Below are positions 25,910-34,658 of a stretch of DNA of 64,000 bases, piece by piece (within the stretch, counting starts at the first letter, position 1; every line of letters begins with the position of its first letter). The notes beneath the pieces are model-generated. The model saw only the letters and a program-made list of their open reading frames with translations, did not search any database and was not told the origin of the DNA. Both the position numbers and the translations under genes were made by a program. Source of the DNA: Candidatus Zymogenus saltonus (GTDB lineage Bacteria > Desulfobacterota > Zymogenia > Zymogenales > Zymogenaceae); NCBI GenBank assembly GCA_016929395.1, contig JAFGIX010000027.1:79776-143775 (forward strand), given 5' to 3'.

Positions 25910-26878
25910 TCAACCCACCGCATCTTCAAGGATAATCCCGGGAACCGCCTTGTTCAGATGGCGACAAATCGCGGCCCCCGGCACGAGACAGACCAGACCT
26001 ATATCATCGAGACGGATCTTGGCGCCCCCGGCGAGCGAGCCTATCCGCCTTGTAATCCCTCTCGGATTGAGACCCACAATCTCCTGGGCTAGAAAATCCT
26101 CAGTGGTGATCCCATGGCTCCTGGCGAGGTCGTTGAGGCCGTCGGTGGAGAGGAGCACGGTGTCCCCCCCCTCGATCACCTCGTCGATCTCAGACAAAAA
26201 CTCGGCCTGAAACAGCCTCGGCGCCCTCCCGATCAGAAAGTGATTGGTCTTCGTCAGCCTCGAAACCTCTCCCGTCCCGGCGGAGATCTTAAAGATCATG
26301 CTGTCTCCGGTATGAAGGATGGCGGAGTAAAGCCCGCACCTCCCCCTCCCGGCCGAGCCTCCTTCCCCCTCATCCCTCAAACCGGTAAAGAGGGCCGAGA
26401 ACGTCGTGGCGTTGTGGTAGTCCGTCCCCTTGGATATAACGTTCGCCGTCTCGACAAGCTCCTCAAACGCCCCCTTAAAGAGACTCTCGGAAAAGATCCT
26501 GGGGGGTGAGCCGAAGTTGGGCGAACCATGGATGGCCGCCCTCAGCTTCTTGATAAAGACCGACGAGGCCGAGGGATTTCTCTCCGGGCCGTCGGCCACG
26601 GCCACAATGCCGAGGTTGAGATCGATGTATACCGAATCCCCGATCTTTCCCGCATTGAAGTCCCCTCCCCTGCCGTTTATGGGCCTGCTCCTGCCCGGTA
26701 TCAAGGACGCCGAGCAGACATCGGGGATATCGAACGTCAATATCCTCCCCCCCCTTACCCCCCTTCCCTCCTCTCCCCCTTCCGACCTCCCCTCCGACTT
26801 CCCGCCCCCCTTGTCCTCCCCCTTACCCTTAATATTATCTCTGATCAAACCCCTTCCCTCTTTCAATGGAATTATCAA
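25910..26878 (-). CDS. PP2C-family protein phosphatase-like protein
   Basis: Up to 322 residues. Family metal-binding motifs are seen: VAVADGPE (motif with DG), HTGDSMIFK, LLSTDGLND and the terminal DDIGLV. They indicate a Mn/Mg-dependent Ser/Thr phosphatase fold. The first 45 residues are a Gly/Glu/Lys/Arg low-complexity stretch, coded by purine-rich DNA and probably disordered. The start is uncertain: only TTG codons are available, the first at 26878. No transmembrane segment is visible. It heads the row with the propeller lipoprotein and glycan-binding protein, hinting at a Ser/Thr-phosphorylation controlled envelope function. No kinase is nearby. Confidence 0.75.
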   Translation of the reverse strand: MIIPLKEGRGLIRDNIKGKGEDKGGGKSEGRSEGGEEGRGVRGGRILTFDIPDVCSASLIPGRSRPINGRGGDFNAGKIGDSVYIDLNLGIVAVADGPERNPSASSVFIKKLRAAIHGSPNFGSPPRIFSESLFKGAFEELVETANVISKGTDYHNATTFSALFTGLRDEGEGGSAGRGRCGLYSAILHTGDSMIFKISAGTGEVSRLTKTNHFLIGRAPRLFQAEFLSEIDEVIEGGDTVLLSTDGLNDLARSHGITTEDFLAQEIVGLNPRGITRRIGSLAGGAKIRLDDIGLVCLVPGAAICRHLNKAVPGIILEDAVG

Positions 26879-27155
26879 ATTAATACAGGATGAATTTCAG
26901 CGCCAAACCATCGCCCGCTCGATATCCGCCCCCACACACACTGATTATTTATCATAAGGCGTATGTCTTTGGCAACCTTTTTATTTTAGGGCCGAGAAAC
27001 AGATTTGCGTCCCTGTCCCCGCTTCGACGGCAAAACAGAGAATAAAATCCATCATTTTATTGACAACGAGGAGAAGTCCCGGTATTATTAACGGCAACAG
27101 ATATTATTTCAACTTCTCACTCCTTTACACACAAACCAATTGGAGTCGCCGTTAT

Positions 27156-27863
27156 ATGTCAAATATCACAAAAAAGAAGATAGGAATCCTCGGCGGACTA
27201 TCGCCCGAATCCACCACTGTCTACTATAACACCATAACGCGTGGATATTTGAAGGAGACCGGGGACGAGTATTATCCCGACATTTTGATTTACAGCGTCG
27301 ACTTTCAGAAATATTCGGAGTGGTTCGCCAACGGAAAGTGGGAGGAGGCGGGCCGTGATATGGCCGACGTCTTCGAGAGGTTGAGGTCGGCCGGAGCGGA
27401 CTTCGGCCTCATCGCCTCAAACACCCCCCACCGCTCCCTCGAATATATCCTGCCGAACACATCGCTTCCAATACTCTCCATCATCGACGTCACCGCAGAC
27501 GCGGTAATAGCCTCCGGGGTGGGCCGCGTGGGACTCTTGGGAACGCGCTTTACCATGCAGGAGGAGTTTTACAAGGAAGGTCTTAAAAAGAAGGGGCTTG
27601 ACGTGATCGTCCCGGAAGAGGACGAGATAAACGAGATCAACCGGATCATCTACAATGAGCTTGTAAAGAGCATCTTAAACGTCAGGAGCAAACAAAAGCT
27701 CATCAATATCATCGGGGAGCTCTCCAAGATGGGAGCCGAGGGGGTAATCTTGGGCTGCACGGAGATTCCCCTCATAATCGGAGTCGATGATGCCGCTGTT
27801 CAGCTCTTCGATACGACGAAGATTCACGCCGAGGCCGCGCTGAAGCATTCTCTCAAGGGATGA
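27156..27863 (+). CDS. aspartate/glutamate racemase family protein
   Basis: 235 residues from the ATG at 27156 with GGAG upstream; the frame is open earlier without domain character. N-terminal KKIGILGGLSPESTTVYYN and C-terminal LGCTEIPLII are diagnostic of the Asp/Glu racemase family. The second catalytic position keeps its Cys (GCTE). The first, usually Cys in a CNT(A/M)H motif, reads IASNTPH, so Cys is absent there. Some family members, such as YgeA-type broad racemases, also use a non-Cys residue at that site. The substrate is therefore open. Monocistronic by appearance, followed by a peptidase gene. Confidence 0.85.
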   Translation: MSNITKKKIGILGGLSPESTTVYYNTITRGYLKETGDEYYPDILIYSVDFQKYSEWFANGKWEEAGRDMADVFERLRSAGADFGLIASNTPHRSLEYILPNTSLPILSIIDVTADAVIASGVGRVGLLGTRFTMQEEFYKEGLKKKGLDVIVPEEDEINEINRIIYNELVKSILNVRSKQKLINIIGELSKMGAEGVILGCTEIPLIIGVDDAAVQLFDTTKIHAEAALKHSLKG

Positions 27864-27954
27864 GGTAGCGTGTAACAGTCGAGTCAGTAAATGCTTTATA
27901 TTTAATATGGTAACATGAATGGAGTTGCATGAACCTGAATGTAAGGAGATGGAT

Positions 27955-29259
27955 ATGAAAGACGAAGCTGTTAAGCTCATGTGTGAGTATCTGAAGATCG
28001 ATACTACAAATCCCCCCGGCAACGAGGAGAAGGCTGTGGCCTTTTTCAAGAAGATATTCGAGGGAGAGGGGATTGAATACAAAACGTACGAACCGAAGAA
28101 GGGGCGGGTCTCGATCCGCGCCCAGCTTTCCGGAAGCGGGGAGAGGGGGCCGGTCTTGATGATCAGCCACACGGACGTCGTCCCCGCAAATCGAGACGAG
28201 TGGAGCTTCGACCCCTTCTCCGGCGAGATCGTGGAAGGCATGATACGGGGGCGCGGCGCCCTGGACATGAAGGGGATCGGGATTATGGAGCTTACGGCCC
28301 TTCTGACCTTAAAGCGGGAGGGGGCGAAGCTAAACCGCGACCTCGTCTTTCTTGCGGCGGCGGACGAGGAGATGGGCGGAGCGGAGGGTGCCGGCTACCT
28401 CGTCGAAAACCACTTCGACGACTTCAGGGCGGACGTAGTCCTGAACGAGGGGGGATTCGGGGTGAGCGACATCATCCCCGGAAGGCCGGTGATGATGATT
28501 TCGTCGGGCGAAAAGGGGATATGCTGGCTCAAACTCATCCGGGAGGGCCTCCCGGGCCACGGCAGCGCCCCCCACGGCCAGAACGCCCTGGAAAACCTGA
28601 ACAAGGCGCTGGTCAGGCTCCTCTCTGAAGAGACGCCGATCACCATAACGCCCATCATCTCCGAATACTTCAAAAACCTCGCCTCCGGCTGGGAGTTCCT
28701 CAAGCCCTTCGTGGAAGACGGCAGGGAAGAGACGCTGGTCAAGGTCCTCAAGGAGAGCGGTCTCCTCGCCCTTCCCCAGATAGCCGCCATGGTGAAAAAC
28801 ACGATAAGCCTAAACGTAATGAAGGCCGGCGACAAGACAAACATAATCCCCAGCCACGCCGAGGCGGTATTGGACTGCAGGGTCCTGCCGGGCCAGGACA
28901 TAGACGAGTTCATAGGCCAGATTAAAAGCAAGCTCAAAGATGACGAGATAAAGATCGAGCCGATCGAGAGGAGCGACTCGACCGAGTCCCCCACAGACAC
29001 TGAACACTACCGGATTATAGAAGAGACGGTAGCGGATCACTTTCCCAATGCCGTGATCGCCCCGTCCTTACTTATGGGGACGTCCGACTCCCGCTTCCTC
29101 AGGAAGAAGGGGATACCCTCCTACGGCATCTGCCCCGCCTTCGTGCCGATGGAGCACATAAAGATGGTCCACGGGATCGACGAGCAAATCTCGGTGGAGA
29201 ACATGATAAAGGGAAGCGAGGTCTTTACCGACATCGTAAGAAGGATGGTCACGGGTTAG
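27955..29259 (+). CDS. M20 family metallopeptidase (ArgE/DapE type)
   Basis: 434 residues from the ATG at 27955 (AAGGAG six bases upstream). The di-zinc site is complete: ISHTDVVP (His), GALDMKG (bridging Asp), AADEEMGG (catalytic Glu plus ligand), and HGIDEQI (C-terminal His). The dimerisation lid is inserted between residues about 180 and 290. Family members hydrolyse N-acyl amino acids, succinyl-diaminopimelate or dipeptides; this one cannot be placed further. A terminator follows at 29290. Confidence 0.9.
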   Translation: MKDEAVKLMCEYLKIDTTNPPGNEEKAVAFFKKIFEGEGIEYKTYEPKKGRVSIRAQLSGSGERGPVLMISHTDVVPANRDEWSFDPFSGEIVEGMIRGRGALDMKGIGIMELTALLTLKREGAKLNRDLVFLAAADEEMGGAEGAGYLVENHFDDFRADVVLNEGGFGVSDIIPGRPVMMISSGEKGICWLKLIREGLPGHGSAPHGQNALENLNKALVRLLSEETPITITPIISEYFKNLASGWEFLKPFVEDGREETLVKVLKESGLLALPQIAAMVKNTISLNVMKAGDKTNIIPSHAEAVLDCRVLPGQDIDEFIGQIKSKLKDDEIKIEPIERSDSTESPTDTEHYRIIEETVADHFPNAVIAPSLLMGTSDSRFLRKKGIPSYGICPAFVPMEHIKMVHGIDEQISVENMIKGSEVFTDIVRRMVTG

Positions 29260-29289
29260 GATTCAAATGCAATTCTAAATGATCTATTT

Positions 29290-29318
29290 AAAGGGGGGTG
29301 GTTGCTCCCCTTTATTTT
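29290..29318. terminator. intrinsic terminator between convergent genes
   Basis: AAAGGGG pairs with CCCCTTT around GGTGGTTGCT, followed by ATTTT. It sits between the M20 peptidase and the convergent thiolase-like gene and could serve both. Confidence 0.65.
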
Positions 29319-29420
29319 GAACAGCGCTGATGATCAAGACGTACGGCGCTGACATAACCGTAATTGGGAAAAGCGCCGTTTGAAACATATTAGATGTAAA
29401 AAATAATAGCAAGATCGGAA

Positions 29421-30716
29421 TCAGACCGCCTTTAGGATATGCACGCCCAGGGCCGCCTCCTCGACCCCGATGACGCCGCCCCCGTTTATGTGCATCCCGA
29501 CCCTGGCGCCCCTGACCTGGCGCTTTTTTGCCCTTCCCCGAATCTGGGTCACTAACTCGTAGACCTGGGCGAGCCCCGTGCACCCCACTGGGTGCCCTCG
29601 GGAGACGAGCCCCCCGCTGGTGTTCGTGGGTATCTCCCCTCCCATATCTGTGGCTCCCGTGGAGCAGAACTCCCCTGCGTCCTCCATACTGCAGAAGCCG
29701 GCCTGGGCCGCCTGGTATATCTCGCCGAAGGTGGTGGCGTCGTGAAGCTCAAGAACTTCGATATCTTTCGGGGTGACGGAGGCTTCTTTGTATGCAATCT
29801 CAGCCGCCCGCCCCGAGATGTCGGCGTCGAAATCCCCCCTGTCCCTCCCGGACACAAGAACCGATGCCAGAACGAGGACCGGATCATTGATCCCCCTCCC
29901 CTCCTTGAGATACCGCTCCGAGCAGACGACCGCCGCCGCACACCCCTCCCCCGTGGGGGCGCACATCGCCCTCGTCAGCGGATACGTTATCGGCTTGTCG
30001 TTCAGGACATCCTCCGCCGTGAAGTCCCTCGTGTACTGGGCCTTCGGATTCATCGTGCTCATGTGATGGGTCTTTGCGCACACACAGGCGAGCTGCCTCT
30101 GGGTCCAGCCGTAGCGCTCCATCATCTTGAGGGTCTTTACGGCGTAGTAGTCCATGAAGGGGCTCCTTCCTACCCCCACGTCGGTCTCCTCGAAGGGGGT
30201 TTCGGTGAGCCTCGATTTTTCACGGCGCCACTTCTCGATATATTCACCCTTCCTGTCCTGCTCGCAGCCGTTCCAGAAGGCCGAAAGACCCATGTACGGA
30301 AGGGCCGCCTCGATCTCCGGGTGGTTCGGAAGGTCGTCGAAATCGGGCGTCATCTTCTCGATCCCGACGGCGAGCGCCAGATCCGAGACCCCGGCGACAA
30401 CGTGGTTCACCGCCTGGTTGAGGGCCGTTGTGGCGGAAGCGCAGGCGTTTTCCACGTTCACCATCGGGGCCCCCTCGAAGCCGAGCCTCCTCAAAACCAC
30501 CTGGCCCCGGATGGAATGCTGGCTCGTCAACATCCCCTGGGCGCAGTTTGCGTACCATATCCCCCCGATTCTCCTCCTGTCGCCCATGTCCTCCATCGAA
30601 AGGCCCGCATCGGACATCGCCTCGCCGACGGCGAATCCGGCCATCTCTTCGTAACTCCCCCCCTGCTTGGATATTTTTGTCATCCCAACGCCGATGATAT
30701 ATACCCTCTCTTTCAT
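29421..30716 (-). CDS. thiolase-like acetyl-CoA acyltransferase (SCP-x type thiolase)
   Basis: 431 residues. Thiolase fold with the nucleophilic Cys92 in NACASATTA, the ELHDATTFGEI box, and the distal GGLVSRGHPVGCTGLAQ motif carrying the second catalytic His/Cys. The C-terminus HINGGGVIGVEEAA is typical of the SCP2-thiolase subgroup, which often partners with a DUF35 OB-fold protein; none is next to it here. It would cleave or form a 3-oxoacyl-CoA. The start ATG at 30716 has a GGGGGA ribosome site. Its promoter region is shared with the V4R gene and holds short palindromes. Confidence 0.88.
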   Translation of the reverse strand: MKERVYIIGVGMTKISKQGGSYEEMAGFAVGEAMSDAGLSMEDMGDRRRIGGIWYANCAQGMLTSQHSIRGQVVLRRLGFEGAPMVNVENACASATTALNQAVNHVVAGVSDLALAVGIEKMTPDFDDLPNHPEIEAALPYMGLSAFWNGCEQDRKGEYIEKWRREKSRLTETPFEETDVGVGRSPFMDYYAVKTLKMMERYGWTQRQLACVCAKTHHMSTMNPKAQYTRDFTAEDVLNDKPITYPLTRAMCAPTGEGCAAAVVCSERYLKEGRGINDPVLVLASVLVSGRDRGDFDADISGRAAEIAYKEASVTPKDIEVLELHDATTFGEIYQAAQAGFCSMEDAGEFCSTGATDMGGEIPTNTSGGLVSRGHPVGCTGLAQVYELVTQIRGRAKKRQVRGARVGMHINGGGVIGVEEAALGVHILKAV

Positions 30717-30806
30717 TCCGTGTCCCCCGTAATTGCACTGTCAGCCTATGCCGGATATCATATCATATCATTCAAAAAACATATCGCTATTTCGCCCTGT
30801 TTGAGA

Positions 30807-30890
30807 TTGTACAGTACAAAATATGTCAAGATTTTTGTAAGAAATTTCTTTGCATAAACTCTTTATATTTGTTCAACAATATTGTATAAT
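30807..30890. promoter_or_regulatory. divergent regulatory region with two short palindromes
   Basis: TTGTACAGTACAA (30807-30819) and TTGTTCAACAA (30869-30879) are near-perfect odd palindromes. A TATAAT at 30885-30890 could be the -10 of the V4R gene. A minus-strand TTGACA (30824-30829) borders the first palindrome. Operator function is a guess. Confidence 0.4.
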
Positions 30891-30919
30891 TGTCCCGGAC
30901 TATCATCCGGGGGGGTAAG

Positions 30920-31507
30920 ATGAGCGGTGAAGAAAAGATGGCGACAAATCTTGGAATCCGGGGCGGCCTGGACGCGATTCGCGAGATCCTCGGCGACAAC
31001 GGCGCAAAGATACTGTTCAGGAACATCGGCCTGATCCATATTTATGAAAATCCCCCGGCATACACCTGGGAGCCTTGCCTCACCATCCCGGAGCAGGCGA
31101 GCATATACACAGAGGTGGAAAACCTTGTCGGCCTGAACGGGGCAATGGGCATCTGGCGAAGGATCGGGTACACAACAATAAGATACATCGACGAATTCGG
31201 CCACGTCTTCGACTCGATTAACGACCTTCCATCGGAGGAGCGTTTCAACAGAGCGATGGAGATGTACGTCGCCGGCTCCGGAAAGGGGAGGATCGCGGTA
31301 AACGAGAGGGGTCTCTACGATCTGGACGTGTACGACTGCATCCACTGCGCCGGACACAGGACCAAAAGGCCTATGTGCAACCACTACGTCGGGCATATTC
31401 AATATATCGCCGATTACGCATTCGGCAAAAACGCATTAACGGTCAAAGAGGTGAAGTGCAAGGCCCTCGGAGACGAAACCTGCTACTTCACCGCGATGAG
31501 GAAGTAG
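30920..31507 (+). CDS. V4R (4-vinyl reductase) domain protein
   Basis: 195 residues from the ATG at 30920 (GGGGGG ribosome site); an upstream TTG is rejected. The C-terminal half has the V4R pattern with Cys clusters: DCIHCAGHR, CNHYVGH and the final VKCKALGDETCYF, which is the most characteristic piece. V4R domains bind small hydrophobic molecules and occur in sensors and bacteriochlorophyll reductases. Here the domain is nearly the whole protein. The gene is divergent from the thiolase gene, so it may sense an aromatic or acyl compound handled by that enzyme (inference). Confidence 0.75.
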   Translation: MSGEEKMATNLGIRGGLDAIREILGDNGAKILFRNIGLIHIYENPPAYTWEPCLTIPEQASIYTEVENLVGLNGAMGIWRRIGYTTIRYIDEFGHVFDSINDLPSEERFNRAMEMYVAGSGKGRIAVNERGLYDLDVYDCIHCAGHRTKRPMCNHYVGHIQYIADYAFGKNALTVKEVKCKALGDETCYFTAMRK

Positions 31508-31579
31508 TCGAGACATGCAAATTTTGTTGGGTGAGGGGTTATATATTTCAGCCGATTTCACTTCCCCGTCATATAGCAG

Positions 31580-32533
31580 ATGGTAACGATTAAGGACGTG
31601 AGGGAGGCCGCCGGGAGGATAGATCCCCATATAAACCGAACACCGGTTGTGACCTCCAGGACGGTAAACGAGAAATTGGGCGCCTCCCTCTATTTCAAGT
31701 GCGAGAGCTTTCAGCGGGCCGGGTCTTTTAAAATACGGGGCGCCTTCAGCGCAATAAGCCTCCTTAACGAAGAGGAGAAGACAAGGGGTGTCGTGGCCCA
31801 CTCCAGCGGGAACCACGCCCAGGCGGTGGCGCTGGCGACTCGGCTTTTGGGAGTGAAATCCACGGTGGTCATGCCGAAGGGCTCCCCCGATGTCAAGGTC
31901 GCCGCAACCCGCGGCTATGGCGCCGAGATCGTCTTCTCAGAAAACTCGGAAGGAGCGAGAATCGCAGAAACCGAGCGGCTGATCGAAGAGCACGGATATA
32001 CGCTGGTCCACCCTTACGACAACGACAATGTCATAGCCGGGGCGGGAACGGCGGCCCTGGAGCTTTTGGAAGAGGTCAAGGGGATAGAGGTATTAATCGC
32101 CCCGGTCGGCGGGGGAGGACTCCTCTCCGGCACGTCGATCTCGGCCAAGGGGATCGACGAAAATATAGAGGTCTACGCCGCTGAGCCTGCGAGGGCGGAC
32201 GACGCCTTCAGATCGATAGTTGCGGGGCATATCGTAAAGAACGAGCGCCCCCCCGACACCATAGCCGACGGCTTGAGGACGAGCCTCTGCGAGCGGACAT
32301 TCGAGATCATCCGTGAAAACGTTTCAGGGATCGTAACGGTCTCGGAAATGGAGATAGTCGAGGCGATGCGCTTTCTCTGGGAGAGGATGAAGCTTGTGGT
32401 GGAGCCGTCGGGGGCGGTTTCGGCGGCAGCCCTCCTCTCGGGGAAGATCGACGTCATGGATAGAATGGTCGGGGTAATCATCAGCGGCGGAAACGTCGAT
32501 CTCGAGAGATTCTTTTCCGCCCTGAAGGTTTAG
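31580..32533 (+). CDS. threonine/serine dehydratase-like PLP enzyme
   Basis: 317 residues, fold type II PLP enzyme. The Schiff-base Lys51 lies in FQRAGSFKIRGA, the substrate loop is SSGNHAQ, and the phosphate-binding GGGGLLSG loop is present. The C-terminal VEPSGAVSAAALL and VIISGGNVD complete the pattern. There is no C-terminal ACT domain, so it is the short catabolic threonine dehydratase / serine racemase type, without isoleucine feedback. The reaction is probably L-threonine to 2-oxobutyrate plus ammonia. The ribosome site is weak; it starts 72 bp after the V4R gene. Confidence 0.88.
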   Translation: MVTIKDVREAAGRIDPHINRTPVVTSRTVNEKLGASLYFKCESFQRAGSFKIRGAFSAISLLNEEEKTRGVVAHSSGNHAQAVALATRLLGVKSTVVMPKGSPDVKVAATRGYGAEIVFSENSEGARIAETERLIEEHGYTLVHPYDNDNVIAGAGTAALELLEEVKGIEVLIAPVGGGGLLSGTSISAKGIDENIEVYAAEPARADDAFRSIVAGHIVKNERPPDTIADGLRTSLCERTFEIIRENVSGIVTVSEMEIVEAMRFLWERMKLVVEPSGAVSAAALLSGKIDVMDRMVGVIISGGNVDLERFFSALKV

Positions 32534-32972
32534 CCGTAAGAAGGGTGCGGGATAAAAAGAAACTGTTGAGCCGACCTCGTTGAGATATGAGATATAGAAT
32601 CGCTGGCGAAGAATTGAAGCGCGAAAGAGGCAAGGCTTCGACTACCTCGAAAAATTATGAAAGTGGTTTCCGACAGTAATGTTATATTGAAAATGAACTC
32701 TGTTCAGCTTAAAATATAGGAATTGAGCGGGCAGACTTATAGTCTCGCCTTAATTGGAAAACGCTTTTGACAATTTTGAATATTTCGCCCAGACCCGGGC
32801 GGACAGGGAGGTTTGTATTTCATTTTGATGAGAGGTTTTTTGTTGCAATGCATGCGGGGTGAAAAAGATCGTACGGCGCGCATCGGCGGAAACGGGAGAT
32901 TTGCGACGCGGACTCGGCGAGCGTCACTTCAGGCCCAGCTTTACGCTATCTTGACAAAAAGGAGACCCGAAA
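32534..32972. other. non-coding spacer before the MshEN genes
   Basis: 439 bp without a credible gene. I looked for a c-di-GMP (GEMM-type) riboswitch core because the next genes encode c-di-GMP receptor modules, and did not find one. No terminator is obvious after the dehydratase. Confidence 0.4.
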
Positions 32973-33746
32973 ATGGCTGAAGCAAAGATGCGTCTCGGCG
33001 ATTTCCTCGTGAGCAGAAAGATAATCACGGAGAGTCAACTAAGCAGGGCCCTTCAACACCAAAAACAGTGGGGGGGGAGGCTCGGGGAGGCGCTGACATA
33101 CTTGAGGATCGTCTCGGAAGACAAGCTGCTTGCCGCCCTGAAATATCACCTTGAGATCCCGATTATGGACCTCCAGGAAATCAATATCCCATCCGATGTG
33201 ATCAAGCTCATTCCGAAGGAGATGGCGGGAAAATTCAAGGCCGTCCCGGTAAGGATTGCCGTGAGCTTCGGTAAAAAGACCCTCCTTGTGGCCATGTCCG
33301 ACCCCCTGGATATAAAGGCCATCGAGGAGATTCAGTTCGCCTCCGGCTACAGGATTCAGCCGGTCCTGTCAAAAGAGCACTCCATAATGAACGCCCTCAG
33401 CCACTATTACAATTTCGACACGGGTTACATAGACCCGAGGGACTCGCGTCGACTTAGCAGTGGAGACGGCAAGGATGAAAATTACAGCGATGATGTGATG
33501 ACGATAATAAGGGGCGGAGACGAGCTCAAGATCACCTCCACGGGCGAGGTAATCTACGACGACGGCGAGGAGATAAAGCCGGCCAAGGTCGGCGGCGACG
33601 GCAAAGATGAGCCCCCAAATGACACATCCCCCAAAGAGGCAAAGAGATCTAAGGGGGATAACAAGCTCCTGAGGGCGCTGATAAAGATATTGATCGAGAA
33701 GGAGTATATCACCATAGATGATCTCAGGGAAAAGCTCGAGGAGTGA
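32973..33746 (+). CDS. stand-alone MshEN-domain protein, putative c-di-GMP receptor (copy 1)
   Basis: 257 residues, AAGGAG before the ATG. Residues 7-30 are RLGDFLVSRKIITESQ... ending LQHQ. After the spacer KQWGG comes RLGEALTYLRIVSED... : two 24-residue motifs exactly five residues apart, as defined for the c-di-GMP-binding N-domain of MshE. The motif's central Gly is Lys in the first repeat and Arg in the second. The GspE-N-terminal subdomain follows (to about residue 145). There is no ATPase domain; instead a charged linker and a small C-terminal helical domain (RALIKILIEKEYITIDDLREKLEE). It may act as a free c-di-GMP effector. Confidence 0.8.
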   Translation: MAEAKMRLGDFLVSRKIITESQLSRALQHQKQWGGRLGEALTYLRIVSEDKLLAALKYHLEIPIMDLQEINIPSDVIKLIPKEMAGKFKAVPVRIAVSFGKKTLLVAMSDPLDIKAIEEIQFASGYRIQPVLSKEHSIMNALSHYYNFDTGYIDPRDSRRLSSGDGKDENYSDDVMTIIRGGDELKITSTGEVIYDDGEEIKPAKVGGDGKDEPPNDTSPKEAKRSKGDNKLLRALIKILIEKEYITIDDLREKLEE

Positions 33747-33935
33747 AAGGGGCCGATGAAGGTAATCGATCTTAAACTTTTTAAATGCGATGTCAATCGA
33801 GGTATACTTATAAGGTAGCATACTGATAATATATATTTGAACGTTTTATTTAATAATTGACTTCATGTCTCCCCTCCATTCATCGGGACAAAGACCCGTG
33901 TAATTATCGGGGGGAAACGCGATAGTGAGATTATT

Positions 33936-34658
33936 ATGCAAAAAAAGGTGCGTCTGGGCGATTTATTGGTTGAGAAAAAGATCGTCACCGAAAACGACAT
34001 CAAAAGGGCCCTCGGTTATCTGAAGGAGCACGGCGGCAAGTTGGGGCAGGCACTGGTCGCCTTGAATATCATCTCGGAGGAGAAGCTCCTGACGGCGTTG
34101 AGATACCACTTCAATATCCCCTCCGTTAGCCTGAAAGATAAGTCGATCCCCGAAGAAATCGCCAATATGCTGCCGGCCGATATCGCGAAAAAGTACGCGG
34201 CCATTCCCGTAAAGAAGGATGAGTCCGGTGGGAAGAAGACGCTTTTTGTGGCCATGTTGAATCCCCTCGATCTCAGCGCCATAGAGGATATGCAGTTTGT
34301 AACCGGATTTAAGATCAAGCCCGTCCTCTGCAAGGAGAGCGAGCTTTTGCCAATTGTCGAGCGTTACTACGGCAAGTTGGAACGGGGGGAGATTTCCGAT
34401 GATGGTCCCGCCTGGTCGGGAGATAAGGCTTCAGACGTCAGCGGGGAAGAGGAAGAATGGATCAAGAAGATGGACAACGAAGTCTCCATGGAAAAATCCA
34501 AGAAAAAGAAGGAGCTTGACGAATCCCACTACTCAACCCTTAAACAGGAACGGATAATAATTCGCGCTCTGGTAAATCTCCTTATCCGCTACGACATATT
34601 CTCCGTAGAGGAGATCGAGGAGGAGATCAAGAGGGTGGAGAGGAAATTCACCGTATGA
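33936..34658 (+). CDS. stand-alone MshEN-domain protein, putative c-di-GMP receptor (copy 2)
   Basis: 240 residues, paralogue of the preceding gene in every part. Motif one is RLGDLLVEKKIVTENDI..., the spacer KEHGG, and motif two KLGQALVALNIISEEKL (Arg changed to Lys). A charged Lys/Glu linker follows, then the same C-terminal helical unit (RALVNLLIRYDIFSVEEIEEEIKRV). The stop codon overlaps the ATG of the downstream permease (ATGA at 34655-34658), so the two are translationally coupled. Its own ribosome site is not distinct. Confidence 0.8.
   Translation: MQKKVRLGDLLVEKKIVTENDIKRALGYLKEHGGKLGQALVALNIISEEKLLTALRYHFNIPSVSLKDKSIPEEIANMLPADIAKKYAAIPVKKDESGGKKTLFVAMLNPLDLSAIEDMQFVTGFKIKPVLCKESELLPIVERYYGKLERGEISDDGPAWSGDKASDVSGEEEEWIKKMDNEVSMEKSKKKKELDESHYSTLKQERIIIRALVNLLIRYDIFSVEEIEEEIKRVERKFTV

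Noticed and set aside
32534..32972. c-di-GMP riboswitch before the MshEN genes
   Set aside because: The conserved GEMM core was not found on either strand by eye.
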